A stretch of 64,000 nucleotides of DNA from Streptomyces sp. NBC_01304 (GCF_035975855.1 NZ_CP109055.1:496001-560000), one strand, 5' to 3'; positions 8,936 to 17,848 are shown, counted from the stretch's first letter. The notes: generated by a model not told the origin, from the letters alone. Made by a program: numbers and translations.

Positions 8936-9347
8936 CGCCGCTCCCAAGATGAATAGGGGCGCCCTCGGGCCGAGAGCGCATCGTGCACTGGCCAGTACCC
9001 GCCAACAGCCGTAATACACCCGTGACCTGACGCTCCGTATCGAGCCATGGATGCCACATCGACGGCAGGCACCTGCGTTCAGAAGCACGACGGGGGTGCA
9101 CAGACACCCGGTCAACTGCCTTCGACAACAGGATCCACAAACGGCGCAACGTGGTTGAGCACAGCCCACACGATCCGCGACCACCACGTGGTTCTGCAGT
9201 CTCCACGTCAACATCAACAGCTGGTTCGCGGTCGAGAATCCGCAGGGGATGTGGCGAAGAGGCCCAGGACTTCGCCGGGCCCAACTCGCCTTCCTGGCAG
9301 CAGTGCGAGCCCGGGCCGCTGCTGGGCCGGTGACGGCGCGCCGTGCC
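8936..9347. other. Intergenic between ATPase and sigma factor genes
   Basis: 412 bases without a supported gene. It contains the SigB-type promoter for the sigma factor (8995-9019). No hairpin or further repeat was noted. Confidence 0.5.
8995..9019 (-). promoter_or_regulatory. SigB-type promoter upstream of the sigma factor gene
   Basis: Read on the minus strand: GTGT (9019-9016), 15 bases, then GGGTAC (9000-8995). This matches the Streptomyces SigB consensus GNNT-N14-16-GGGTAC/T exactly. It lies about 60 bases before ATG 8935 of a SigB/F-family gene, implying positive autoregulation. Confidence 0.65.
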
Positions 9348-9767
9348 CTAGCCGGCGAGGACGGCCCGCACCGTCTTGCCGCCCGCGGCGGCTGCGGTGA
9401 CATCGAGGTGCTGCGCCAGGCTCCGCACCATGGCCAGGCCGCGTCCGCTCTCGCCGTCCTCGGTCAGCGGCCCGATGCGCGGCAGGGCGCAATTGCTGTC
9501 GTACACCTCGACGGTCACCCGGTCATCGGCCACCTTCAGCCGCAGACGGCACAGACTGCGACCGTGCCGGGTGGCGTTCGTGACCAGCTCCGACACGACG
9601 AGGGCCGCGTCATCGGCCCGCTCGTCGCCGACGCTCGCCGTCCGCCGACGGGGGCGGGCAAGAAACGCTTCGGTCAGCTCGCGCGCCCGCCGGGGCGAAG
9701 CCGGATCGTAGGGCAACAGATACTCCACTCGCCCAGAACGCCGATGGGTACGCCGATGCGTACGCAT
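9348..9767 (-). CDS. RsbW-like ATP-binding protein (anti-sigma kinase type)
   Basis: 139-residue HATPase_c_2 protein. The GHKL ATP-binding motifs are present: N-box VVSELVTNATRHG, G1 region EVYDSNCALPRIG, and G2 GESGRGLAMVRSLAQHL. This size and motif set are typical of the many Streptomyces RsbW-like proteins that sequester sigma factors or act as small serine kinases. The Asp of the G1 box is in EVYDSN. Its position upstream of, and on the same strand as, the SigB/F-type gene suggests a partner relationship, but the 410-base gap argues against simple co-transcription. Confidence 0.85.
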   Translation of the reverse strand: MRTHRRTHRRSGRVEYLLPYDPASPRRARELTEAFLARPRRRTASVGDERADDAALVVSELVTNATRHGRSLCRLRLKVADDRVTVEVYDSNCALPRIGPLTEDGESGRGLAMVRSLAQHLDVTAAAAGGKTVRAVLAG

Positions 9768-9972
9768 GGCGAATCACTTCCCCTCCAAGAACGACCGGCC
9801 CTTCACGCCGGGGCCGCACATGTCTGGTGCGGCTGGTTCCGTCCGCTGGTCATTCCCCGCCAACGCGATCGGCAATCCCGCGGCTTGTGGCACACCCCTC
9901 CGGGAGAGGGAGCACGAACCATGCTGACCTGGGCGGCCTCACCGCATGGGGTCACAACTGCTTCTGATCCTC

Positions 9973-10494
9973 CTAGTGCTTGCGGGCGCTGCGGTGGAAA
10001 TGCCGCGACTTCCAGTCGTGCTTCGACTTCGGCTTCGGCTTCGGCTCCGATTGTGGGCTGGTGTCCTTGCCGGGGTGGTCAGTCCAGGCGGGCTTCTCGT
10101 GGGCCTCGCGCCACTCGCGGAGCACCTCGTCGATGTCGATCTCCTTGCGGCCGAGGTGCGGTCCGGGAGGTGGCATGCGGAGCATGGCGGTGATCTTCTC
10201 GTTGACCGGTTCCAGGATGTTCCGCACCATGCGCTCGGACGGTGCCTCGGCCGCCTCGGCCAGGGCGTCCTCGGCCTCCTTGCGCAGGGCCAGGACCGGG
10301 TTGATCATCGCCATCAGGCCCTCGCGGGCCATCTTCTGCTTGATCCACCACATCTCGTCGTACGGCACGTTGAGATCACGTATTGGCTTGCCGATGCCGG
10401 GCAGGTTGGCGAACTCGCCGCGCTCCTGTGCCTCGCGGATCTGCTTGTCGACCCAGGACTCGACGGTCATTCCCAGGGGCTTGCGTTCGGTCAT
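9973..10494 (-). CDS. DUF1992 (DnaJC28-like) protein
   Basis: 173-residue cytosolic protein. The DUF1992 signature is clear: VDKQIREAQERGEFANLPG followed by GKPIRDLN near the N-terminus, then a helical body. The domain occurs in eukaryotic DnaJC28 and in bacterial proteins of unknown role; no J domain is present here. The C-terminus is a Lys/Pro tail (KPKPKSKHDWKSRH) encoded partly by a three-copy CTTCGG hexamer (10027-10044). It lies 51 bases downstream of the MFS gene on the same strand and probably ends that operon. Confidence 0.8.
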   Translation of the reverse strand: MTERKPLGMTVESWVDKQIREAQERGEFANLPGIGKPIRDLNVPYDEMWWIKQKMAREGLMAMINPVLALRKEAEDALAEAAEAPSERMVRNILEPVNEKITAMLRMPPPGPHLGRKEIDIDEVLREWREAHEKPAWTDHPGKDTSPQSEPKPKPKSKHDWKSRHFHRSARKH

Positions 10495-10545
10495 GATGCG
10501 ATTCCTCGTACTTGGTGGTTTCGAGCTGGATGCTGGTTTCGATGT

Positions 10546-11898
10546 TCAGGCCGGGACTTCGACGCGGGGCTCGACGGATGCGCGGTCGATCCGGGACAGG
10601 ACCAGGGTGATCGACGCGGCTGCGGCGAGGGTGACGCCGCCGCAGAGCAGGAACGCCGCCTTGGCTCCGTACGCCTCCGCGAACCAGCCGATGAGCGGGG
10701 AGCCGATGGGCGTGCCGCCGAGGAAGACCAGCATGTAGAGGCCCATCACGCGGCCGCGCATCTCGGGCTCGCAACTGAGCTGGGTGGTCGAGTTGGAGAC
10801 GGCGTTGAAGACGACCGCGACGACTCCGGTCACGATCAGGACCACGATGAACAGCCAGAGGTGGACGGGCAGGACACCCAGGATCATTTCGAGAAGGCCG
10901 AAGGCCGCGCCCGAGGCCAGCACGAGGGCCATCCACGGCTTGGCCCAGCGGGCGGCCATGAGCGATCCGGCCAGCGAGCCCACGCCCAGCATGGAGTTGA
11001 GCAGGCCGAGGGTGTTGGCGCCGTCGTGCAGGACGTCGGTGGTGTAACTGGCGAGCAGAACCGGGAAGTTGAAGGCGAAGGTGCCGCCGACGCCGACCAG
11101 GACCATCAGCCAGAGCAGCGTCGGGTGGGCAGCGACGTAGTGGAGTCCCTCGCGCAGTTGCCCCTTGGCCTTGGCGACCTTGCGCCCCTCGTGCAGTTCG
11201 CCCACCCGCATCAGGGCGAGGGCGGCGAGTACGGCGAGGAACGAGACGGCGTTGGCGGCGAACGCCCAGCCGGTGCCCACCGCGTGGATCACCAGACCGG
11301 CGACGGCCGGGCCGATGAGGCGGGCCGCCTGGGAGGTCGAGGAGTTCAGGGCGACCGCGTTGGGCAGGTCGTCCTTGCCGACCAGTTCGGCCACGAAGGT
11401 CTGCTGGGCCGGGTTGTCGATCACCGTGACCAGGCCGAGCAGGAGCGCCAGCACGAAGACGTGCCACGTCTGCACGACATGGGTGAGGGTCAGCACCGCG
11501 AGCACCACGGCCAGTACGCACATCGCGGTCTGGGTGCCCGCCAGGAGCCGGCGGGTGCGTACGCGGTCCACGATGACGCCGCCCCACAGCCCGAGCACCA
11601 GCATCGGGATGAACTGCAGCGCGACGGTCACACCCATCGCGAAGGTACTGCCGGTCAGGGTCAGGACCAGCCAGTCCTGGGCCATCCGCTGCATCCAGCT
11701 GCCGATGTTGGACAGCACCTGGCCCGCGAACCAGAACCGGTAGTTGCGGATCCGCAAGGACTGGAACATGCTGCCGCGGCGCTTGGGAGCGGCAGCTGCC
11801 TCCGGTGCCGGCGGCGTAGCGGCCACCTGGTCGGGGGTATCCGCAGGCAATACGTCGGATTGCGGGCGGGGTTCGTCGGGGGTGTTCGCCGGGTTCAT
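10546..11898 (-). CDS. MFS exporter under two-component control
   Basis: 450-residue MFS transporter with a long polar N-terminal extension (about 50 residues, Pro/Ala-rich) before RIRNYRFWFAGQVLSNIG, the usual start of this DHA3-like efflux subgroup. GGVIVDRVRTRR is the loop A motif. About twelve TM helices run from residue 65 to 425. ATG 11898 has GAGGT upstream. It lies 53 bases downstream of the histidine kinase gene, so it is the likely effector of the two-component system, perhaps exporting the compound that the kinase senses. Confidence 0.88.
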   Translation of the reverse strand: MNPANTPDEPRPQSDVLPADTPDQVAATPPAPEAAAAPKRRGSMFQSLRIRNYRFWFAGQVLSNIGSWMQRMAQDWLVLTLTGSTFAMGVTVALQFIPMLVLGLWGGVIVDRVRTRRLLAGTQTAMCVLAVVLAVLTLTHVVQTWHVFVLALLLGLVTVIDNPAQQTFVAELVGKDDLPNAVALNSSTSQAARLIGPAVAGLVIHAVGTGWAFAANAVSFLAVLAALALMRVGELHEGRKVAKAKGQLREGLHYVAAHPTLLWLMVLVGVGGTFAFNFPVLLASYTTDVLHDGANTLGLLNSMLGVGSLAGSLMAARWAKPWMALVLASGAAFGLLEMILGVLPVHLWLFIVVLIVTGVVAVVFNAVSNSTTQLSCEPEMRGRVMGLYMLVFLGGTPIGSPLIGWFAEAYGAKAAFLLCGGVTLAAAASITLVLSRIDRASVEPRVEVPA

Positions 11899-11951
11899 CG
11901 CTACCTCGGAAGGAATGCGGGGGTGGGAGGTCTTCTTCCTGTACGGGCGCG

Positions 11952-13481
11952 CTAGGCGGCCGGCGCCGGAGGGTCGGAGTCGTCGGGCTCGGCCTCGGGC
12001 GGCGGACTGCTGGGCAGGCACACCAGGAAGGCGGCCCCTTGGCCCGGCGGCGGGTCGGACACGGTGAGGGTGCCGCCGTGGCGCTGCGCGATGGCGCGCG
12101 CGATGGCCAGGCCCAGACCGCTGCCGCCCTCGTCGCGGCTGCGGGCCTCGTCGAGGCGGGTGAAGCGTTCGAAGATCCGCTCGCGGTCGGCGGCGGGGAT
12201 GGGCGAGCCGTCGTTGGCCACCAGACAGTGCGCCCGCCCCTCCTCGGCAAAGACGGTCAGGGTGACGCGGGAACGGGCGTGGCGTACGGCGTTGTCGAGC
12301 AGGTTGCGCAGCAGGCGCCGCAGCTGCCCGGCATGACCTCGTACGTACGCGGGATCGGTCGCCTGCAAGGTGACGCCGGGGCCGTCGGGGTGGGCGTGGC
12401 GCGCTTCGGTGCACAGGTCACCGGCAAGGTCGCTCAGGTCCACCCGGAGGTCGATGGGGTCGGCGCCCTGGCTGTCGGGCCGGGCGAGGAACAGCAAGTC
12501 GTCGGCGAGCAGTTGAAGGCGGGCCACCGAGTCCAGGGCCTCCTGGGTGGCCTGCGGCCAGTCGGTGTGCTCCGGGTGGGCGAGCGACACCTCCAGGCCG
12601 GCACGCAGTCCCGCCAGCGGGCTGCGCAGTTCGTGCGCGGCGTCGGCGACGAACCGGCGCTGTTGGACGTCGGCCCGCTCCAGGCTGTCGAGGGTGTGGT
12701 TGATGGTGACGGCCATACGAGAGATCTCGTCTTCGGCAGGAGGGACAGGCACGCGGCGCTCCAGGTGCTGGGCCGTGATGGCGGCGAACCGGGTACGGAT
12801 GGCCTCCACCGGACGCAGTGCGCGCCCCGTCGCGAACCACGCCACCAGCGCCACCACCGCGGCGGACAGCGGAACGCCTGCGAGCAGGTAGGGGTCGAGC
12901 GCATCCGTACTCCGGCGGGCGGTGAAGGGGAGCACGGGGACGTAGACCGTATAGCGATCGGCCTCCGTCTTGCCTGCGGGCACGGCGGTGGTGGCCACCA
13001 GCGTCAGCGTCTGACCGGCGAGCGGAGCTGCGAGGGACTCGCAGTGTGCGGCCTTCGCCTGCTGCTCCGGGGCTGGCTGCTCGCCGAAGCCGCACCCGGG
13101 CCGCACGGCAGGCAGGTGCACCGTGGTGCTTTCGCTCCAGCCCGCAGGGGTCCCGGCGGGTGCGCGGGGCAGTGCGCGGGCCACCCCCGGGAAGGCCGCG
13201 GCCATCCAGTTGGCGTCGGCGCCATCCGGGGTCAGCAGCCAGTGCATCCAGGACGTGTCCGTCGGCTCCCCGGGAGCTCCGCTCGGGTGGCCGTCCTTGC
13301 GCAGGTCCAGAGCGATGAGGCGGGCCTGCACCAAGGATGTCTCGCGGGCCGCAGCCAGCTGGTGCTCGTACAGGCTGTGGCGCAGAAACCAGGCGCCGCC
13401 GCCGGCCAGGAGCAGGGCGGCACAGCCCGCGGTCAGCGCGGTACGAGCCCGCGTCGGCAGGCGCTGCAGACGGCTAGGCAT
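11952..13481 (-). CDS. Sensor histidine kinase (OmpR-partner type)
   Basis: 509-residue membrane kinase. Residues 15-35 and 198-218 are TM helices that bracket an extracytoplasmic sensor of about 160 residues with Cys130 and Cys147. HAMP follows (ALRPVEAIRTRFAAI), then HisKA with the phosphoacceptor His283 in DAAHELRSPLAGLR. ATP-binding N box is NLLDNAVRHA (393-402) and G2 is GGSGLGLAIARAIAQRHGG. The C-terminal 20 residues are acidic and Pro-rich. Its ATG overlaps the response regulator's last codons by 8 bases (ATGCCTAG), so the two are translationally coupled. Confidence 0.93.
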   Translation of the reverse strand: MPSRLQRLPTRARTALTAGCAALLLAGGGAWFLRHSLYEHQLAAARETSLVQARLIALDLRKDGHPSGAPGEPTDTSWMHWLLTPDGADANWMAAAFPGVARALPRAPAGTPAGWSESTTVHLPAVRPGCGFGEQPAPEQQAKAAHCESLAAPLAGQTLTLVATTAVPAGKTEADRYTVYVPVLPFTARRSTDALDPYLLAGVPLSAAVVALVAWFATGRALRPVEAIRTRFAAITAQHLERRVPVPPAEDEISRMAVTINHTLDSLERADVQQRRFVADAAHELRSPLAGLRAGLEVSLAHPEHTDWPQATQEALDSVARLQLLADDLLFLARPDSQGADPIDLRVDLSDLAGDLCTEARHAHPDGPGVTLQATDPAYVRGHAGQLRRLLRNLLDNAVRHARSRVTLTVFAEEGRAHCLVANDGSPIPAADRERIFERFTRLDEARSRDEGGSGLGLAIARAIAQRHGGTLTVSDPPPGQGAAFLVCLPSSPPPEAEPDDSDPPAPAA

Positions 13482-14157
13482 CGTCGGCCGCCAGCCGGTA
13501 GCCGACGCCCCGCACCGTCTCGATGCTGTGGACGTCGTACGGGGTGTCGATCTTGCGGCGCAGCATGCTGACGTAGACCTCAACGATGGACGTCCCACCC
13601 GTGTATGCCGCATCCCATGCCTCGGCGAGGATCTCCTCCTTGGACACCACCTTTCCGTCGGCACGCAGCAGGCAGTGCAGGACCGCGTACTCCTGCCCGG
13701 TCAGGGCGATCCGGTCGGTGCCGCGGCCGCAGTGGCGGGTGGCAGGGTCCAGCCACAGCTGCCCGGCACGCAGCAGCCCCTCGGTGGTCGTCCCCGCGCC
13801 GGTGCGCCGGATCAGGGCGTTCAGACGGGCGCGCAGCACCACGTAGGAGAAGGGCTTGCGCAGGTAGTCGTCCGCCCCGACGTCCAGGCCCTCGGCCTCG
13901 TCCAGCTCGCCGCTCATGGCCGTCAGCATCAGCACCGGTGTGGTCACGCCTGCACGCCGCAGCTCTTCGCAGACCCGGTAGCCGTTCAGCGTCGGCAGCA
14001 TCAGGTCGAGGATGATCGCCGCGAACACCCGGTTTCGTCCCAGATCCAGGCCGGTCAGCCCGTCACGCGTGTGCGTGACGGAGAAGCCCTCCGCCGCCAG
14101 ACCCCTGTTCAGGGCCCGGGCGATCTGAGGGTCGTCCTCGACCACCAGGATGTCCAT
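13474..14157 (-). CDS. OmpR-family response regulator
   Basis: 227-residue DNA-binding response regulator. Receiver residues are intact: Asp8-Asp9, phosphorylated Asp51 (IILDLMLP), Thr79 (LMLTA) and Lys101 (LRKPF). The winged-helix output domain ends with VSMLRRKIDTP and VRGVGYRLA. First gene of a minus-strand unit that continues with the kinase, the MFS exporter and the DUF1992 protein. Four helically phased TTAAGG-type repeats stand 45-80 bases upstream and are good candidates for its own binding site. Confidence 0.94.
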   Translation of the reverse strand: MDILVVEDDPQIARALNRGLAAEGFSVTHTRDGLTGLDLGRNRVFAAIILDLMLPTLNGYRVCEELRRAGVTTPVLMLTAMSGELDEAEGLDVGADDYLRKPFSYVVLRARLNALIRRTGAGTTTEGLLRAGQLWLDPATRHCGRGTDRIALTGQEYAVLHCLLRADGKVVSKEEILAEAWDAAYTGGTSIVEVYVSMLRRKIDTPYDVHSIETVRGVGYRLAADDA

Positions 14158-14499
14158 GCCCTTCAGCCTGAAGGCAGTGGCGATCTAGGGCGATATTTAT
14201 CCTTAAAGGTCTTTAAGGGATCTAAGGGGCTGTTAAGGCGCTCGTCAGATTCGGAGCTCGGCCCTTCGGCGCCGGACAGCTGTGCCTTCGCTCCCGCGAG
14301 CTTCACTCCCGCGAGGCGTGCAGGTCACGATCCTTCGTTCAGCGCGGTTCATCCCGAATCCTTCAGGCTCAGGGCGTTCCACCCCTCAACCAGCGCATTT
14401 TCACCGCCATTTCAGCTTCTTTACATCTTGCACACATGCTGGCATGGTCATGCCCAGTGGTGCCGCCGGGGGGCGGCCAGATGGTTGGGGGGCAACCAA
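14158..14499. other. Divergent promoter region, response regulator versus copper oxidase
   Basis: 342 bases with no supported gene. It is locally A/T-richer than its surroundings near 14190-14235 and 14395-14440, as expected for promoters in a high-GC genome. It contains the TTAAGG repeat array. Confidence 0.5.
14203..14238. promoter_or_regulatory. Four phased TTAAGG repeats upstream of the response regulator
   Basis: TTAAAGG (14203), TTAAGG (14213), CTAAGG (14222) and TTAAGG (14233) recur every 9-11 bases, about one helical turn. OmpR-family regulators commonly bind direct repeats with this phasing. The run lies between the response regulator (minus) and the copper oxidase gene (plus), 260 bases before the latter. 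Confidence 0.65.
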
Positions 14500-17037
14500 A
14501 TGGCGGACAGACCTGCATTACGACGCCTGTACCGACTCCGGTCGACGCATCTCATGCTGTTCGCTCTGATCGTCGTTCTCGCGGCCTTACTCCCGCTGAC
14601 CGGAGGGCTCCCCTGGGCGCAGGCCGCCCCGGACGCGGCCCCGGCGCCGGTCGCCACCGACCCGCCGCCGGCCCCGCACCACCCGGCCGCACCCGCCTCC
14701 GCGATGGCGCCATTGGCGCCCGAACTGCCCCGCGACGGCTGGACCGCCGCCGCGAGCGACGAGGAAACCGCCGCCGAGAACGGACGCGCCGCCAACGTGC
14801 TGGACGGCAACACGGCCACCATCTGGCACAGCAAGTGGTCGGGCACCGCCGCGCCGTTGCCGCACCACATCACCCTCGACATGCACCGCACCGCGGTCGT
14901 CTCCGCACTCGTCTACCAACCGCGCACCAACAGCGCCAACGGCCGGATCGGCCAGTACGCGGTGCACCTCAGCAGCGACGGCAGTACGTGGGGCGCAGCC
15001 GTGGCCACCGGCACCCTGGCCGACGATGCCACGACCAAGACGCTGAGCTTCGCCCCCAAGGGCGCACGCTTCATCCGTCTCACCGCCGTCACCGAGGCAG
15101 GCAATCGCGGCCCCTGGTCGTCCGCCGCCGAGATCAACCTGCTGGGCGACCCGGGCGCCCCGGCCTCCGTCGTGGACCTGCCGCGCGAGGGCTGGACCGC
15201 CACCGCGAGCGACCAGGAGACGACCTCGGCCGACAATCGTGCCGCCCTCGCCCTCGACGGCGACGCCGACACGATGTGGCACAGCAAGTGGTCGGGCACA
15301 CCCACCGCACTGCCGCACCACATCACCATCGACATGCAGACCAACAGGGCTGTCTCCGCACTCAGTTACCAACCGCGGCGCTCCGGCGCCAACGGCCGCA
15401 TCGGCGCGTACTCGATCACCACCAGCACCGACGGCACCACGTTCGGCGCGCCCGTGGCCGGTGGCACCTGGAAGGACGACGACACCGTCAAGGGCGCCAC
15501 GTTCACGCGTACCGTCACCGCCCGCTACGTCCGCCTGACGGCGACCTCCGAGGCGGGCAACCGCGGACCGTGGTCGTCGGCGGCCGAGCTGCGTCTGAGC
15601 GGTCCCGCGCAACCCGCCGTGCACGGCTCCTGGGGCAAGCTGACCGGCTTCCCGCTGGTGCCGGTGGCCGCCGCGGTGCTGCCCAACAACAAGATGCTGG
15701 TGTGGTCCGCGTACGGGATCGACCGCTTCGGCGGCAGCAACGGCTATACGCAGACGGCGATCTGGGACCTCACGACGGGCACCGTCTCCCAGCGCCGCAT
15801 CGAGAACACCCGGCACGACATGTTCTGTCCCGGCATCGCCATCCTGCGCGACGGACGCATCCTGGTCACCGGCGGCAGCAACGCCGAACGCGCCAGCATC
15901 TACGACCCCGCCACCGACGCCTGGACCTCGACCGCGGACATGAACATCCCGCGCGGCTACCAGGCCATGACCACCCTCTCCACCGGTGACGCGTTCGTCC
16001 TGGGCGGCTCCTGGAGCGGCGGCAACGGCAACAAGGGCGGCGAGGTCTGGTCCGCCGCGAGCGGCACCTGGCGCACCCTGTCCGGCGTGCCGGTCACCAC
16101 CACCATGACCGCGGACCCCGCAGGCCCCTACCGCGCCGACAACCACCAATGGCTGCACGCCACTTCGGGCGGCCGCGTGCTGCACCTGGGCCCGAGCAAG
16201 CAAATGAACTGGATCTCCACGACGGGCCACGGCAGCATCTCCCCCGCCGGCAACCGGGCCGACAGCGCCGACGCCATGAACGGCAACGCCGTGGCGTACG
16301 ACACCGGCAAGCTCCTCACCCTGGGCGGCGCCACCGCGTACGAGAACACCCCGGCCACCCGGCGGGCGTACACCGTGGACCTGAACAGCGGCGGCCAACC
16401 CCTCGCGGCGCGCACCGGCGACATGGCCTACGCCCGGTCGTTCGCGAACAGTGTCGTGATGCCCGACGGGAAGGTCGCCACCTTCGGCGGCCAGTCCAAC
16501 CCCCTGCCCTTCAGCGACGCGACCTCGGCGATGACACCGGAGATCTGGGACCCGGCCACGGGCAAGTTCACACGCATGGCCTCGATGGCCGTGCCGCGCA
16601 ACTACCACTCCGTGGCCAGTCTGCTGCCGGACGGGCGGATCTTCTCCGGGGGCGGCGGGCTGTGCGGCGACTGCGCCACCAACCATGCGGACGGCGCCGT
16701 GTTCACCCCGCCCTATCTCCTCAACGCCGACGGCACCGAGAAGACCCGCCCCGTGATCACCGGAGGCGTCCCGGCCCGGGCGGCCAACGGGGCCCAACTG
16801 ACCGTCACCACCGACTCCTCCGTGGCCTCGTTCGTCCTGGTGCGGGCCGGAGCAGCCACCCACTCGACGGACAACGACCAGCGACGCGTGCCGCTGACGT
16901 CCCGTCAAACCGGTACCGGAGCCTATGAGGTGACGATCCCCACCGATCCCGGAGTGGCGCTGCCGGGCACGTACATGCTCTTCGCCATGAACGCGCAGGG
17001 CGTACCCAGCACAGCGAAACTCCTCACCGTCGGCTGA
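14500..17037 (+). CDS. Secreted galactose-oxidase-like copper radical oxidase with two discoidin-like domains
   Basis: 845 residues. A Sec signal peptide (helix LMLFALIVVLAALLPLTGG, cleavage near AQAAPD, residue 43) leads to two tandem F5/8 type C (CBM32-like) domains at about 75-215 and 228-368, then a kelch propeller and a C-terminal DUF1929 domain. All galactose oxidase active-site positions are found with correct spacing: Cys443 (HDMFCPG) and Tyr487 (PRGYQA), 44 apart as in the Fusarium enzyme; stacking Trp505 (GGSW), 18 further on; Tyr702-His703 (NYHS); and His788 (ATHST). The Cys-Tyr radical cofactor should therefore form. Expected role is oxidation of a primary alcohol, probably on a glycan, giving an aldehyde and H2O2. 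A GGGGGG-rich site precedes ATG 14500. Most copper oxidases of this group have at most one such domain, so the duplication is notable. Confidence 0.92.
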   Translation: MADRPALRRLYRLRSTHLMLFALIVVLAALLPLTGGLPWAQAAPDAAPAPVATDPPPAPHHPAAPASAMAPLAPELPRDGWTAAASDEETAAENGRAANVLDGNTATIWHSKWSGTAAPLPHHITLDMHRTAVVSALVYQPRTNSANGRIGQYAVHLSSDGSTWGAAVATGTLADDATTKTLSFAPKGARFIRLTAVTEAGNRGPWSSAAEINLLGDPGAPASVVDLPREGWTATASDQETTSADNRAALALDGDADTMWHSKWSGTPTALPHHITIDMQTNRAVSALSYQPRRSGANGRIGAYSITTSTDGTTFGAPVAGGTWKDDDTVKGATFTRTVTARYVRLTATSEAGNRGPWSSAAELRLSGPAQPAVHGSWGKLTGFPLVPVAAAVLPNNKMLVWSAYGIDRFGGSNGYTQTAIWDLTTGTVSQRRIENTRHDMFCPGIAILRDGRILVTGGSNAERASIYDPATDAWTSTADMNIPRGYQAMTTLSTGDAFVLGGSWSGGNGNKGGEVWSAASGTWRTLSGVPVTTTMTADPAGPYRADNHQWLHATSGGRVLHLGPSKQMNWISTTGHGSISPAGNRADSADAMNGNAVAYDTGKLLTLGGATAYENTPATRRAYTVDLNSGGQPLAARTGDMAYARSFANSVVMPDGKVATFGGQSNPLPFSDATSAMTPEIWDPATGKFTRMASMAVPRNYHSVASLLPDGRIFSGGGGLCGDCATNHADGAVFTPPYLLNADGTEKTRPVITGGVPARAANGAQLTVTTDSSVASFVLVRAGAATHSTDNDQRRVPLTSRQTGTGAYEVTIPTDPGVALPGTYMLFAMNAQGVPSTAKLLTVG

Positions 17038-17105
17038 CACAACGCCCCAGCAGGGTTGGCCAAGGGCGGGGTGCGACGCTCCGGCACCGGCTCCGCTCCT
17101 GGCCC

Positions 17106-17681
17106 TCAGCGCAGGAGTTGGGTCACGGTGCCGGAGCCGGCAGCGCGACCCTTGCGACGGAACGCGAAGGTCTGGCCTTCCTCCAGGGCAACGGCCTCGT
17201 CGAGCACCACCGTCACCTCGCCCCCGTGAAGCGGCCGGACCACGTCGGCGCCCTCGGGCAGGGTGACGGTGCCCCACACAGCGGCGGTGCGGGGGTAGAA
17301 AAGGAGGCGATCGCCGGAGCCAACGTCCCCGCTGCCCTGCTCTTCGGACAGCAGGGTGATATCGGCACTGAACGCGACCTGGGCGCCGATCGAGCCCGGC
17401 ATCGCGAGCACCTGACCCCGCCCCACGGCGTCCGCGGCAACGTCCTGCAGGAACAGCCCCACGTTCATCTCCGCACTCGCCTCCCCGATGCGCGTCCGGC
17501 TCTGCTCGATGTCCGCGACGACGGCGGTCGCGCCGCCATCCGGGCCGACGATCTCCACCACGTCGCCTTGACGCACGCGGCCTCGCTCGATCAGGCCGAC
17601 CGCCATGACCACTCGGCCCTGCTGCGGGCGGAACACGTCCGAGACGGGCATCAGAAACGGCTTCTCCGACGCGTGCGCCAC
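17106..17681 (-). CDS. EF-Tu-like domain II/III protein without a GTPase domain
   Basis: 191 residues. The start KPFLMPVSDVFRPQQG aligns with the beginning of EF-Tu domain II (normally FLLPIEDVFSIxGRG), followed by GLIERGRVRQGDVVEIVG and the domain II cysteine-free loop. A domain III-like end, FAFRRKGRAAGSGTVTQLL, corresponds to the EF-Tu segment FAIREGGRTVGAGVVTKIL. Domain I (G domain) is entirely absent and GC-rich sequence upstream does not encode one. Such short EF-Tu-like proteins occur in Streptomyces but their role is not known. It cannot act as a GTPase; it could bind tRNA, EF-Ts or an antibiotic. Confidence 0.75.
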   Translation of the reverse strand: MAHASEKPFLMPVSDVFRPQQGRVVMAVGLIERGRVRQGDVVEIVGPDGGATAVVADIEQSRTRIGEASAEMNVGLFLQDVAADAVGRGQVLAMPGSIGAQVAFSADITLLSEEQGSGDVGSGDRLLFYPRTAAVWGTVTLPEGADVVRPLHGGEVTVVLDEAVALEEGQTFAFRRKGRAAGSGTVTQLLR

Positions 17682-17848
17682 TGACTCCTCCGTAAACGTG
17701 CCCTGTTGGTGGGACTGAGCGTCACTACACCGTACGAAGTGAACCAGAGCCGGACAGGATCTTGGTGGCTACGTCCCCTGGTCAGGTCCCGGAAGGCGGC
17801 GAGCCGTTTCAGCGGCGACGTGTTCGGCGATCCGGGAAACTGGCCGCC

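Noticed and set aside
10027..10044. CTTCGG repeat as a regulatory element
   Set aside because: It simply encodes the Lys/Pro tail of the DUF1992 protein on the opposite strand; kept only as an example of period-6 repeats.
9946..11955. Plus-strand 669-codon frame
   Set aside because: It is the antisense shadow of the DUF1992 and MFS genes and has an antisense-type Gln/Gly/Asp/His-rich composition.
13123..14499. Long plus-strand frame running into the copper oxidase gene
   Set aside because: It is the antisense of the kinase and response regulator genes; the oxidase has its own signal peptide and start at 14500.
17082..17137. Inverted repeat GCTCCGGCACCG/CGGTGCCGGAGC near the end of the EF-Tu-like gene
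   Set aside because: Arms are separated by 36 bases and one is inside the coding sequence; too loose for a confident terminator.
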